A stretch of DNA of 64,000 nucleotides from Sanderia malayensis (GCA_013076295.1 RQOL01000658.1:4595836-4659835), one strand, 5' to 3'. Positions 1 to 12,055 are shown, counted from the stretch's first letter. Translations and numbers: made by a program. The notes: generated by a model from the letters alone, not told the origin.

Positions 1-99
1 ATAATTATGAAACAGTTAGCTAGAAAGTGTGTTTATATTTCAGCATACCCACTTCGTTATTTAAAAAAAGTAACGTAGTTTGAATTTTGCAATACACAG

Positions 100-3000
100 T
101 TACTTTCCTTGATCTTCTTTCAATAACTTTATACAGTTACCCATATTAGCCGGGGAAGATACTGATCGGGCCTTTCTTGCTTGGCCTTCTGTCGAGTCCA
201 TGCAATACAACCGACCCCTGAATGGCTCGGTAGTTCCTTCATCTATTGCGCTGGTCTTCTGAAAGGTTTGACGTCTTTCATGAAAGCTATTGCCTCTGTC
301 ATTTTTCCTTGCTGCATTATCTTTGGCGTGTTGCATATATGCGAACATGTTTTCGAAACCCATGGTGGAAAGCTTGAAGGGCGACAATTGCTTCAAATTT
401 GGCATCGATTTATTCTTGTAGTCTGTTGATGTGTCGGGCATGCGGAGATAAAGAGATTGTTGGCTTGCAGGCGGTGATAATTTTGCGGGCATTGTGCATG
501 CTGCATTCAACTGTTGTGGGTATATCAATGATAGCTGTTCATAATCCAAGTAGCCCTTTGATGCTGCAGATTTGCCATTGGTAGGCAATGAATTCATTTT
601 GTTCGCTTTTGTGTTGGCTGTTGGTGCCACTTTACGTCTGATACTATCAACCAAATCCCTTGTTGTTCTCTTGTCTTTACGCACCCCGCCTCTTTTTAGT
701 GATGTTTTTTCTGTTGTCTTTTCACTTGCATCTGATTGGTCAATTGCACTTTCATCATCATCCTTGTCTTCTTCAATTTCCTTTGCTTCAATTTTTTCCT
801 CGTCACTTGCAGAATGGGTATTCTAAAATAACAAAAGGCTCTTTTTAATTTACAGCTTCACATAACTGTGCAGCCGATTGAGCTTTTGAATCAATTTATT
901 AGTACTCACATTCGATGGCGAATAATTATTCTTGACGGAATGTTTGATTTCTTGAAGTTCCTGATCTTTCTCTTCAAATTGTTTGTGCAGCTCGTTAATG
1001 TCTTTCAACAACTGGCAGTGCTTATTTTCCAAGTCTTTAAAGGATTCGACGGTTTCCCCTATATGTTGATCATATTTAATTTCCGTTTCGTTCAACAAAT
1101 TCTCCATCCTTGCTTTTTCTTTGATGGCCTCGTTTCTGCTCAAAATAGCAGCCTCTCTGGCAGCATTCAAGCTATTTCGATTCTTTCGCAAAGATTCAAT
1201 AGTTCCCTTCAAGCGATCTGTTTCGATGTTGTATCTGTTGTTACTGAATTCCATCAACTTCAACTTCGCATTCAATTTTTGCACGTACGTTTGAAGAAAT
1301 TTGTATTTTGAAGCCAGATCTTCGCTGGATTCTTCTAATTCATCCTTCTCTTGCGTGATGATATCAAATCTAAAGAAGAAAATAACGGCAACTTAAAACA
1401 CGAAAAACAATGTACATTGTTCTTGGCTGCTATTGGTGTTATTAATTGGGGAACACTTACAAAGCCATGGTGGTTATAAAAACATCAATTGAAGCACCTA
1501 TTTGACGAGATGGATGATGCTTTACCTTGCATTTAGTATTTCTCCCCATTTCTGGACATCTTCCAGCTCATTCTGAAGCATGTCCCTCTCTTCTAAAACA
1601 CAATTGTAATCGTATTTCCATTTGAGAATCTCTTTTCTCAGCACATCGCTCTCTGTAGTTTGGCTAATCATCGTCTCGTTGAGTTTCTTGGAATTTCTTC
1701 TTTCGTGGTCATAGACTATAGTGAGATTTCTCACTTGGCCTCTGAAGTCTTCATTCTTCTTTGCCAACTTGGAATTGGTTGCCTTCAGCTCCTCTATCTG
1801 GAAAGAGAAAAACAGGTTTGTGGTGAGGATTCAACTCTCTCAACCATGCACCACTATAAAGGCGTGTAGAGGAGGGCACGAGTCTAGGATTACAAATGAA
1901 TTGCTTTTTCGAATATTGAATTATAAAAGGGTAGACATATCTTGAAAATATCACCTCTTCGTTAGCAACAAGTAACCTTCCCTGTAATGCAATGATCACA
2001 TTACTACGTTCCATGTTATCTCTCCACAATTCTTGCAAATACAACTGCATCGGTTGTTCAGTTTGTAATGAATCCTCTTCTGTTGCCTCTGCTCTCTTTT
2101 CAGCCGTGAATTGAATGATTTTCTCTTGTAAATCATTCATGTTTTTGTCCTTGATTTGCAAATCGTCTGTCGCTTCAGACAATTTCTGTTCCAAATTGTT
2201 TTTCTCCTTCAAGATCTTGCTCTGCCAATACGTCATGCATTTCAAATCAGTCATGGCGCGGTCAAGTTGTTTCGCCAGGAATTCTCGATCAAAGTCAACG
2301 AGAGCTTTGCCATCAAGACCTGTTAAAAATGACAACACTCTTCAACGTGATAGATACTAGCATTCTGGTATATCTTACCTGATAGGTGGACAAATTGAGA
2401 TGATCCCTTTACCTTGATACGGCATACACAACACGCCTATATGCGATCTCCGAAACAGTAACCAATGTTACCAATCAACATATACCGTAAATCCTCGAAT
2501 TGTCTCCCCCTCGAATAAGCCCCCACCCTAGGACTACAAATTGTTAATAAACCCCCCCCCCTCTCGAATAATCCCCCACCCCTAACATGCTGATATTTGC
2601 TCTCTGGGGTTCCCAATGGCGTTTTATCGAGTTATGCAACAAAAAATTCATGCCTTTGAACATATGAATTTAATGCTCATAAAATAATTATAGATTATAA
2701 CATAACAGGTCTTTTAACAACGCTTTCATTGCGTACAGCGAGTTCGAGAAGATTTTGTTTTTCTAGCAGTTTTTCACTAATATCTGAGCATTCTTCTGAT
2801 TATCATCTGTGTATGCAAAATACTTCGCTGGAACAACTAAACCAATTTCCCGTTTTCTTTTCCCAGTAACAACATCAATTATAGCGTTATAAGCCCCCCT
2901 TCGAATAAGCACCCCCTGCCTCGAATAAGCCCCCTCTGAAAATGCCAAAAGTAAATCAGCCCCCCAGGGGGCTAATTCCGGGATTTACGGTAAATATCAG

Positions 3001-4965
3001 CTCAAACGAGAATAAGAAAGAGATATAAAAAGATTTCTTACCAAAATTACGGACCAATTCTCCTTTCAAATCAGTGGATTCAAGTTTGATATCTGAATAA
3101 AGTTTTGAAAATAATCAATATTATATATACTCAAGGATCAAATTAATTACACTCAATATGAAAGTGCCCCTACGACTTTTATTTTAATTTCCATATATAT
3201 TTATATTTATATAATAATATATATATTTCATTTTTAAATTTGTTTTGATTAAAATCAAACTCAATACGGTGATTTCAGACCTGAAAACCGATGAGCGCGG
3301 CTTGTGCCCAAGCCGTGCCCACACCACTACATACAGTAAAACCCCGCAAACAAGAACATAGAAATATAAGAACCTACAGGCTGATTTGAGGGTAAAAGAC
3401 CCCAAAGATAAGAACCAAAAACAGACTGCTTTATTTTTATGTTCTTATGAGATGGTAATGAAATTCACACACAAAATCAGAAAACATAATTTTCAAGTCC
3501 TTGCTGTCTTATTAATGGATCACCAGATCCATCAGCGGTTATTAAGCATCCATTTCTCTCCAATGGTTTCTTTAAAAGAGGCAGAAGAAACATTGCAAAT
3601 TGAAATTAGTCACATTAGGCATTCAAATGAACCCATTTCTTGGCACTCTTTTTAAATGCAGCAGGCATGATTTTGGTAATGCTTTTATTGACAAAGGAAA
3701 TATTAATGACAAAGCAAAGCAAATATTTATACTTGTTTTATGGAAAATATCTACTTTTCTGAGGATGAGAGTCAGTTGTTCATGCATCATAGTTTCAAGT
3801 GCCCTTGCAATAAGAACCACACCCTGAAAATATCATAAGTACCACATTTATAAGAACCTAGTCAGTCTGTTTTTTAGAAAAGTAGGTTCTTGTTTGCGGG
3901 GTTTTACTGTAGTAGTTTTGTATTGAATAATATAACAAGAAGCTTCATTTTATTTCCTAATAAAATGAAGCTTCTTGTTATATTATTCATTGTAAAATTG
4001 GTTGCCCGAATCGATATTTTTAAATTTTGTATTGCTGTAACTTCACTGTAGTGCGCCGTCCTGTTTCTAATCATCAAAGTAAAAAAAAAAGTATCGAATC
4101 CATTTGTTGTTTCGGAATCAGCACACTCGAATCGAAATCTGAGTTAATAAAAAAGCCGAAAAGCAATTATAAACACGCGTGACAAAGCAAACTTGTGCAC
4201 GTGAAACAGGAAATTACGACCATAGGGCAACGGGTTTCGAAATCATGATTTCAGATTTCAGGATAAGAGAACTCAGACTTGTTATGTAAAAATAGCACAG
4301 TTTTTAACGAAACAGCAGAGGTTACCACCAGTTATGTAGTTTAATGCACATAAGCAGCAATCATAACATGATATTGAAATTGATATTGACGAAACATTCA
4401 ACCAAGTAAGACTTTCACAACAAACAACAAGACAAAACATTGATTTCTCGTCCCCACCACGCATTCTTGTCGAAACTACAACGTTAGTTTCTTTTCCTAC
4501 TTGGAAATTAGAAGGCGTGGGTGTATATCCCTTTGATGATTGATGTTGAATTAGATTCATCGTAAAGATATAACCCAAGATAACCTCCCAATAAAGCCTA
4601 TGATATAAAACGGGAATACCATACCAATGATCAATTGGCCCACCTGAATCAGCTTTCTTTCCAGTGATCTTTTCATATAGTTTCGGTTGTTCGAATTCCA
4701 CAGCCTTTACAAAATGTCGTACTCCATCAGAACCTTTCAGACATAAAATATCTAACATTTTCGAAACCTTTTCCTGTCTCGTTATGCCATGGTTTATTCG
4801 TTCACAATCTTCTTCATCCAAAATTGAATTACTGCGCAAATAACTCAACATAAATTGCTTCTCTGTGTCAATCGATTGAACGATATCCAAGCGATGTTTG
4901 TTGAATATTTGTGAGGAATGAAATTCTGTTTCATCATCCATATTGATGCCGCAACTTCGTTTCAT
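100..4965 (-). CDS. CARD-coiled-coil adaptor, CARD9/10/11/14-like (gene A)
   Basis: Six exons read on the minus strand: 4965-4644, 3092-3042, 2319-1955, 1797-1526, 1369-862, 822-100. All joins have GT-AG ends and matching phases, giving 746 codons plus stop (738 if the ATG at 4941 is used). Residues ~15-105 form a death-fold CARD with the family-like stretch LDEEDCERI and a KxSKxLDIL helix. The rest to ~500 is heptad-rich coiled coil, followed by an acidic stretch (DKDDDES) and a Ser/Pro-rich basic tail. There is no PDZ-SH3-GUK tail, so the layout resembles CARD9, though it is longer than human CARD9 (536 aa). Known members nucleate BCL10 filaments and recruit MALT1 in the cytoplasm; that role here is inference. 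Gene B is its paralogue. Introns 1 and 2 carry short transposons. The exact first exon is uncertain because a 3' splice-like site lies just upstream of the CARD exon. Confidence 0.8.
2485..2990. mobile_element. Short TA-flanked inverted-repeat element in intron 2 of gene A
   Basis: The ends are CCGTAAATCCTCGAAT and, inverted, a GGGATTTACGG end. They are flanked by TA at 2483-2484 and 2991-2992, as for Tc1/mariner-type insertion. The inside carries repeated CGAATAAGCCCCC tracts and no transposase. A second copy lies at 10551-10915 and a solo end near 24905. It is a non-autonomous element lying wholly in an intron. Confidence 0.7.
3334..3909. mobile_element. Short TA-flanked inverted-repeat element (CAGTAAAACCCCGC family)
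   Basis: The terminal inverted repeat CAGTAAAACCCCGCAAACA... is mirrored by ...TTGCGGGGTTTTACTG. TA dinucleotides flank both ends (3332-3333 and 3910-3911). The interior holds several copies of AAGAACCT-like words and no convincing gene; its ORFs are short and unrecognised. A related copy is at 59936-60357. It is probably a non-autonomous Tc1/mariner-type element. Confidence 0.75.
3924..3989. repeat. Perfect 31-bp hairpin with 4-nt loop
   Basis: The arms 3924-3954 and 3959-3989 are exact reverse complements around the loop TCCT. The stem contains AACAAGAAGCTTC. It sits 15 bp outside the right end of the TA element 3334-3909, in intron 1 of gene A. It could be a short palindrome left by transposition or a small-RNA-like hairpin; nothing in the sequence decides. 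Confidence 0.8.
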
Positions 4966-5612
4966 GTAATTTTTCGATGCTCCTCCAGAACTGTGATTCA
5001 AAATATCAGATACCAGAGATTTTCGTAAAGTGAGCTCCCTTCTCCCTCTGACAATTTCTTCTTAGGCCAGTCTTAACGACGCATATATTTTTATCAGCAG
5101 TGAGCAAAATCGTCACAAACTTTGGAAATTCACACACCAGAAAAACAATAAATTGACTATTTTATTCTTTACCGAGCCAAGCTATCTTGATCCTAAGTTA
5201 TTTTAAAACTACTGCTTGTGTCAAGTTGCTTTTGCTTCCTTTTTATTGTGCCATATATATTGAAAGACGTGACTTTCGTAAAGTTCGGTCTTATGCGCAA
5301 GCCGAGAACCCTACAGCCCTCAAAAAGCTCATGAAAAGTTTTCGTGTTCTCGTCAGACAATAATATCCAATTTTCTTATAAACCCCCTGGGACTTATTGT
5401 TTTAAATTACTTTGAAAGGGCAAAGTGGAAAGATCTCAATGGAAAACTCGCTTCTTTGCTAGTTGGAAACCCTTTCTAGTTGGGGCTGGAAAATAAAAAA
5501 AAAACTTTGACATCAGGCTTCTACACCAATGATGATGATGTCATCCATAACTAGAGTGTCGATGCAACTGTTTAATTTTCGGACAAATACACAATCCTCC
5601 GAAAATTTAACC
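4966..5612. other. Sequence upstream of gene A; no gene seen
   Basis: This stretch is AT-rich and non-coding on both strands. It must contain the 5' untranslated region and probably the promoter of gene A. A possible 3' splice site (TTGAATCACAG read on the minus strand, near 4987) suggests an upstream untranslated exon. No TATA box stands out. Confidence 0.4.
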
Positions 5613-5622
5613 TTACGAAATT

Positions 5623-5831
5623 GGCTACCTTTAAAACACCGAATCCGGAATATGGAGTCCGGAATCCGGAATCCGGAGTACGGAATCCGGAATACGGAAT
5701 AACAATAATAATAATGATTATTATCATCCAACTATTGAACATAACTATAAAGATTGTACAAAAAAAGCAAAACTTGCAATTGCATTCCTCGCCAGCCTAT
5801 GCTTAAAGGAAGCTATTGTTACGCTGCTGGA
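5623..5831 (+). repeat. Left terminal inverted repeat of the MULE
   Basis: It matches the reverse complement of 10326-10529: the CTTTAAAACACCGAATCCGG edge, CCGGAAT heptamers, ATTATTATCATCCAACTATT-like text, then GCAATTGCATTCCTCGCCAG and a GTTACGCTGCT inner edge. Differences are scattered substitutions and heptamer copy number. Confidence 0.8.
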
Positions 5832-6540
5832 TGTTCACCTTTTACCTCCATATTAAAATAGCGTTCAAATTATTCACCAAGAAATGTCATTACCGCAGAT
5901 GAACAACTGTCAGTTCAGCTTTTGCAGTTATTTTGTGGCTGTGGAAACAAATATTTTTATCTATGGATACGGATGAAGCTTATTAAGTTTTCAAATTACA
6001 AACATCACTTCAGATCTTTCTTTAATTCTTTACTCCTACCCACGAGATAAAAGCAAAGAGTTCTTGATCAGCTTTGTTGCAATCATAATCAAGTATCCGT
6101 GGGGCGCAGTAGAAAAACATGACGATTGTTTTAAGCGATTGCTTGATTGGTTAGCCAGAGTCAGCTTTTTAAAAAACTTGGCATTGATTGGCTAATATAT
6201 TTTGGGTGTCAGAACTTGACATTTACTAGACAATTACTAGACATCGCCACCACCTCTATCGCTGATGTGTATTGTTGCCTATTGTTCTGCATTGCTGCGA
6301 CTACCCTGTACATTTTTTCTTATTTACAAACGTTATCATTTTTACCTTTTATTTACCTTATATCGTTTAAAAACACATATTACGTGAATCAAGCAGACCC
6401 TACTGTGCGCAAGACAATCTCATATTTGGAAGGTGAGTGGGAATTAGTCGTGAGATATGATTGTGTCGTGATGTGTAAGATGGCATGGAAGTTGAAGCTG
6501 GAGTGGAGCTCAATTTTATTATAATATCATGGTTTTTCAG

Positions 6541-9500
6541 GCCCAGGAAGCTACAAAGCAGCATATACCTTTGTCCAGTATTTGTTTAAAAAGGAAGAAC
6601 ATGAGGTCGTGTGTCTTAAATCCCATGGGAATGCAAAATCCGGCACGCCTTATATAAGAACAATGGCAAGCACCCAAGACAAGCTGAAAGCCTCGTTCCA
6701 GCGCCGAAATGCAAAAGCTGCCCTGGACGAGGTGTTCCGAAGTGTTGGATATGTGACTGGCGCAAAAAGTCTTGGACAACTTCCGCGTGGACCCTCTCAG
6801 ATATACAGTATGCGACACGCTGCAAAAACAGATGCGAGAGCAGGAAATATCCAAATTTCTGAGAAGAACAAGGAAGCAGGTGTGGGTTACAACAGCCTGT
6901 GGACCTTGCTGGAGAGGGCTAAAGGCGAAGAGGAGTCCTGTGATGAAATATTTATACGAGAGTGCAATATTCATCCTAACTTCTCTGTTGTTATAGCTAG
7001 TGATCGTCAAATGCAACAACTGGTCCAATTTTGTACAGATCCTCTCGAACACTGCATTCTTGGAGTAGACCCAACTTTCAATATTTTTGAAAGTAACATC
7101 AGCCTGACAGTAACCAGCTACAGAAATCTACGACTTATCAGCAAAGAGACAAACAAGCACCCAGTATTAATTGGCCCCATTTTCATGCACCAATCTAAAG
7201 ACTGGAGAACCTACTCTAGATTTGCACGTAGCCTTATCACAGAAAAACCTGAGTTGGAGGGTTTGCTTGCTTGTGGCACAGATGGTGAGCTGGCACTAAT
7301 AGATGGTCTATCAAGAAATTTCAAGTTTGCAGTATTCTTGAGGTGTTTTATCCATTTTAAAGATAACATCAAGAGAGAATTAACTTCAAGAGGCATGCGA
7401 AGTGATCTGAAACAAAAAATGATGGATGAAATTTTTGGAAAATCGTCAGGAGATGTCATGTACACAGGACTTGTGGACAGTGACACAGAATCTGAATTTG
7501 ACATCAAACTCGAGAGTCTAAGGCCATCGTGGGAAGACAGAGAACGTGAGAGTGGAAAAGGAGCACAGAAACATTCGTTTTTCGATTGGTTCAAGAAAGA
7601 GAAGGTATGCAAAGAAAGATTTTTTACTTTGTCAACTTCTTGCATGAATGGTATACTAAGTGTATAGATATCATCTTGCAAGGTGCTGTGTATGTTCCAC
7701 TTTTAATCTTTCATGGTACGTTTTAAAAACTAGCCTGAAAATTGAGGTTATCATTGCTTTACAAAATAAAGCTGTTGCAGCCATATCATTTGTTGACTAC
7801 CAAATTAGCATCCGCTTAGATAAAGAAAGATATATAATTTGGTTTTTAAGAACGCAAAATTCATCTTTTTGTATCCCAGGTGGCTGACATAAAGAAATCC
7901 ATGCTGAAGCAAGTTCGGATCGAGGCGGGCCTTGGTGACCCCCCAACGACTTACACGACAAACGATGTGGAAGCTGCAAACTTTATGGTGAAACACGGTC
8001 TTTCTTTCGATCAAAGAACACCCCATGATTTCATTGCAGATGTGAAGAAGGTCATAAGCATCTAGTTTAACAATGAAGAAAGGGCGGTATTTGGAAGGGG
8101 TCCTTACAGAGTTGCTCAAAGTTATAGCCATCTCATAGTTAATGACTTTAAGTGGAGCAAAATGACCCTTGACCAACGTAAGAGCAGTGTTAAGAAATTC
8201 CTGGACACTGGTGTTGATGGAAAGAAAGACGACTTGTTGTCAAATGATAAAGAATCACCCCAAGATGAAACAGTCGAGAAGGAGCCACGCTGTTTAGAGA
8301 TAACTGCAAGTAGGTGTGGAATCGAAAATGTCCCATTGCCTATACTGCAAACAATTTTCGACAAGGTCAGCAAGTTAGTTTCTTCACAGGGGCTTGTTGT
8401 GCCACAGCCCGGCTCAACAAATGGATCTTATATTGTTGCCGGTTACTCAAATAAAATCTTTATTGTCACACCTGGAAAGGGCGGTAGCTTGTCCTGTGAT
8501 CGTTCATGCACAAACAAATCTACAAAGATCTGCGAGCACACCATTGCTGTTGCACATGTACGGGGTACTCTCCACGAGTTCATTGACTGGTATAAAAGAA
8601 AACTGAGAAACAAACGTGGGAACCTCATAGATATGGCTTTGCAAAGTGGTCCAAAAAATGCTGGAAAAAAACCAAGCAATCGAAAACGTTGTAACAAGAA
8701 AAAACAGGAAGCAACACAATTCATCGACCTTATAGATGTTCCGGATGATATAGAACATCTGCAACAACTGACAGCAAATATTTCCGTGACAGCGCCAGAA
8801 GTATAACCACAGAATTCAAGAGCAATGCCCATGTTGGTGCCAGGTGCACCTCCTTTGCCTGATGTTCAAATGCACTGGGTGAGCAAGCCAGTACCGATTC
8901 AACAAGATTTCCAACAGTGGCAATCTTCACCACAGCAGGTGACTTACTATAATCTTAAGGCATTTCGATGTCTTCTTTGCCGACTTTAACGTCACTAAAA
9001 AACGTTTTTTTTTTTCAGCAACTACAGTTGCCACAATCAGCTATCACGAGAGAGAAGATGTTTACTGTAAAATGGCTTCCTGGCACAACTGTTTCTCGAT
9101 GCTATGGCTGTGGAAGAGCGATACAGAACCCACCTTTGGCCGAGCCAGACGACCTCGTTGTCGTCTATCGTGACATCAGGGAATACAAGGATCGGATCAC
9201 AGGTCAGAAGCAGGTGTCACCGCATGCTCAAAATGTGCATTTTCATCTATTTGCCAGCTGTACTCTTAGGTGCCTAATTGCCGCCCCCCCCCCCCCGCTA
9301 ATTAATTTTTGAAAATTTTTCCAACCCCCCCGCTCTTATTAGGACCCCCCCGCTTATTAAAATTTTCAACTTCGCGTAAGTGACGCGTATTGAAAATTTA
9401 TATCAGAGTATTCAAAATCACAAAATAAATAGATACCAGCCTTGCATAGACAAAATAGGATAAAAATTGAGTCTGGGGAATGAGAAAAACTTTGAAATAA

Positions 9501-9743
9501 ATTCAACAAAAATCCAACCCCCCCGCTAATTGGGACCCCCCCGGCAATTAATTTTCAACAAAAAATCCAAGCCCCCCGCTAATTGGGACCCCCGGCAATT
9601 AGGCACCTAAGAGTATCAAAGATAGATACCCTATGTTCAACAATTCATATTTTTATGTGCCAAGAGAATTCAATAGTTTTTTAAGGTCATCCCATCTTCT
9701 TCGCCTTTATAACGAATTTGGATGGATGCCACTTACAGTATAG
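6541..9743 (+). pseudogene. MULE transposase with SWIM zinc finger, broken
   Basis: Exons 6541-7604, 7880-8938 and 9019-9743 join in phase; an upstream exon probably ends at 6432 with donor GTGAGT and matching phase. The MULE catalytic pattern is visible: GVDPTFNI (first Asp), ACGTDGE (second Asp), CFIHFKDN (His), and NDVEAANF (candidate Glu) after the intron. A SWIM finger (SCDRSC...KICEHTIAVAH) lies near 8490-8550. The last exon has WLPGTTVSRCYGCGRAI and QNVHFHL, a tail I associate with this invertebrate transposase group. Breaks: in-frame TAG at 8063-8065, TAA at 8804-8806, and a 351-bp TA element at 9263-9613 inside the last exon. Beyond that element the same frame stays open to the TAG at 9741-9743. 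Confidence 0.8.
9263..9613. mobile_element. Short TA-flanked element inside the MULE transposase exon
   Basis: Ends CTCTTAGGTGCCTAATTGCC and its inverse at the right border are flanked by TA (9261-9262, 9614-9615). The interior is C-rich tracts (CCCCCCGCTAATT) with no ORF. It splits a coding exon: reading from the left flank across one TA into the right flank restores an open frame. Confidence 0.8.
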
Positions 9744-10325
9744 ATTAATCGCTGGGGCGGGCACAATTCAACCGTTGGGAGAAGGTACCGCCCTCTTTTG
9801 AATAAATCTATTCTCAATGTTGCCGTTATAGTTTGATTTTGTTTTTTCATTAACATTTGCTTAATATCATTATCCTAACTTTTTATCTCTACGTTGCTGT
9901 TCAAAATATATACCATTGATTGATATTGCAGTCTTCAGAATTTGTTAAGCAGGTTTAATTGGTAATTAGTTATAAGCTACCTATCTATATTCTCGAACAA
10001 GTTATTTTAAAATGTTGTCTTCTAGTTTTGATAAACAGTAAACAGTGTAAACAGTTGTGTTCGTTTCTCTGATGTTCTTTTCAATTCAACGACTTATTTG
10101 ATTTTAATGGGACATTGCAAAACATTGCATCATCAGAACCCTGTATTTTTGCCTGAACCTGAACTATTCCAGAGAAGAGAAATCATATACAATGTCAGGA
10201 CAAAGGTCACCGTTCTACTTCCTAGCACATCCATTGTGGCCGTCGGCATGAATTCTGTATGTATTAGGGGTAGCATACTCCTAAGTATAGCATATAGGTA
10301 GAATAGCATACCAGGTGTGATAAAA
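9744..10325. other. 3' non-coding part of the MULE
   Basis: AT-rich sequence between the end of the transposase frame and the right terminal repeat. A short unrecognised ORF (10098-10301) is likely chance. Nothing else was seen. Confidence 0.5.
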
Positions 10326-10529
10326 AGCAGCGTAACAATCCCTTCCTTTAAACATGGGCTGGCGAGGAATGCAATTGCAAGTTTCGCTTTTTTGTAAATA
10401 TATTTATAGTTATGTTCAATAGTTGAATGATAATAATCATTATTATTATTATCTATATTATTATCATTCCGTATTCTGTATTCCGTGTTCCGGATTCCGG
10501 ATTCCGGATTCGGTGTTTTAAAGATAGCC
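10326..10529 (-). repeat. Right terminal inverted repeat of the MULE
   Basis: Inverse of the left repeat, ending in GGTGTTTTAAAGATAGCC and followed at once by the TTACGAAATT target duplication. It contains ATTCCGG heptamers and an ATT microsatellite. Confidence 0.8.
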
Positions 10530-10550
10530 TTACGAAATTTTTGGTGATTA

Positions 10551-10915
10551 CCGTAAATCCTCGAATAAGCCCCCGGGGGGGGGGCTTATTTGCAAAAACG
10601 AAATTTTAGCCTGATTATTGTTAAAAATTAAACAAAATAAAAGCTATACGGTGCAGCCAATCAATAAAGTTTTGGTTTAAACTTGCTGCTTTTTGCAATA
10701 TTGATTAAACAACTTCAATGTCTCGATACTTGGGCTCAATATCCCAAGGGGGGGGCGGCCACTCAGTACATAGACATACGGGGAGTTCAGTCCGATATTT
10801 TTGGGTAAGAATTTTGCCAAAAATGATATTTTTGGGTGACAGATTTGTCCAAATTGATATTTTTGGGTGCTAAAAGGGCTTATTCGAATGTGGGGGCTTA
10901 TTTGAGGATTTACGG
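10551..10915. mobile_element. Second copy of the CCGTAAATCC TA-flanked element
   Basis: The left end CCGTAAATCCTCGAATAAGC is mirrored by a GGATTTACGG right end, with TA at 10549-10550 and 10916-10917. Internal G/C-rich tracts flank a stretch with three copies of a TGATATTTTTGGGTG-like word. It starts only 11 bp beyond the MULE target duplication. Confidence 0.7.
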
Positions 10916-10917
10916 TA

Positions 10918-12055
10918 ATGTAACCTTCAAAGTAGGCGTTTTGACCTTTTTTAGGCAAAACGTGAACAATATGATGTCGTGCTGGCTTAATAAAGCTAAT
11001 TTGAATTTTCAAGGCCGCTGTTGTAAGGATTTTCAGTGACGGGAAAAATGTTCAGGTTGCTCAACGCAGAAAAAATGCCAACGGAAGACTCAAATCATGA
11101 TAATTATCGAAACCGTGTGCATTCTTTGAATTCTGAAATCATGTGATAATATTTTTGTTCTTTTGTATTTTGATGACATTACATAACAGCCTCGTTTTTA
11201 GGTTATATTGTTTTTTACATTGGGGTTTTAACCTCAATTTCAAATCTGGCTTGATTTGGCTATATTTGATGACCCATTTGGCTTAGCGGGCTAACTGACA
11301 TCTGGCAACTCTGATGTGCTTCTTCGTTTCGTCATTTGTCTTCCGTTTCGTTCTTTTGCTGTCTTCTTCATTAGCCTGCCTATTTTGTATCATTACGTCA
11401 ATCTAATTTTAGTTCATTACATAATCAATTGCATCATTTTATTTTTAACTTCGTAATCATGTTTCAATCTTTTGTTCTCGAAATATCTATCTAAACTTAC
11501 CGTATTTCCTCTATTTAGCGCCCACCTTCTTTTAAGCGCCCCCCTCTAATAAGCGTCCACCCAATTGGATATTGAAAGTAATCCCGGTCCAGAAAATCGT
11601 GATTTCAGATTTAAAATTGAAATCCCAGAAGGAAAGCGAATTGCATAAAGAAATTTGTCTCTTTTGCTGGTCGTTGTTTACATTTTAAGATTTAAAATTG
11701 TTGATGATTTTGTGCATTTAATTTAGTTTTCTTTTTAATCTGGGCTTTTCTACATTTATTCCTCTGTTTTTGGTATTATTAGTATGGTAAAACATAAGAA
11801 AGTTGAAAAATTTAAATTCTCGTGTTTTCAAACGAAAATTATATTACCCAAACAAAGCAAATGTGAGTTTGGTTGCGAAAAGGAAACTCTAGTTTGGTTA
11901 CAAGTTAGCCCAAGATAGATCGCTTATGAGTATTGACAGCGTTGATGACGTGCTGCTGATGTAATCAACATACCCTGACATGTTGTCCTCCGAGCGATAA
12001 TTGGATCACGTGGTGTTAGGTCGTCTCGCCCAACCTGGATATGTCACTCCCGCAG
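10918..12055. other. Intergenic stretch with an element fragment
   Basis: AT-rich, no gene seen. Near 11505-11575 lies a block CCGTATTTCC followed by AGCGCCC / AAGCGCCCCCC words. It resembles one end of a CCGTAAATCC-type element, but no opposite end was found. Confidence 0.4.

Larger units (their letters stand above)
3158..4240. repeat. Degenerate relative of the 45961-47461 element
   Basis: The left edge (GTGCCCCTACGACTTTT near 3167) and an internal right-hand block near 4060 (CCTGTTTCTAATCATCAAAG) match the element at 45961-47461. The middle is replaced by the TA-flanked element 3334-3909 and a perfect hairpin. No coding capacity was seen. The outer limits are approximate. It lies in intron 1 of gene A. 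Confidence 0.5.
5623..10529. mobile_element. Mutator-like element (MULE) with 10-bp target duplication
   Basis: The left end GGCTACCTTTAAAACACCG and the inverted right end GGCTATCTTTAAAACACCG begin inverted repeats of about 205 bp (5623-5831 and 10326-10529). TTACGAAATT occurs directly outside both ends (5613-5622 and 10530-10539). A 9-10-bp duplication is the hallmark of MULEs, and the element encodes a MULE transposase with a SWIM zinc finger. Just inside each end lie tandem CCGGAAT heptamers and an AAT/ATT microsatellite. The transposase is broken, so this copy is not autonomous. Confidence 0.85.

Noticed and set aside
868..1311. Long plus-strand frame rich in Phe/Leu
   Set aside because: Antisense shadow of the coiled-coil exon of gene A; similar shadows lie opposite gene C (53438-55518).
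5641..5700. CCGGAAT heptamer array as a CRISPR-like repeat
   Set aside because: Contiguous short degenerate repeats without spacers, in an animal transposon end.
6147..6400. N-terminal coding region of the MULE transposase
   Set aside because: Only the last ~15 codons before 6432 look plausible; the rest is hydrophobic, T-rich and without motifs, so it was not included as coding.
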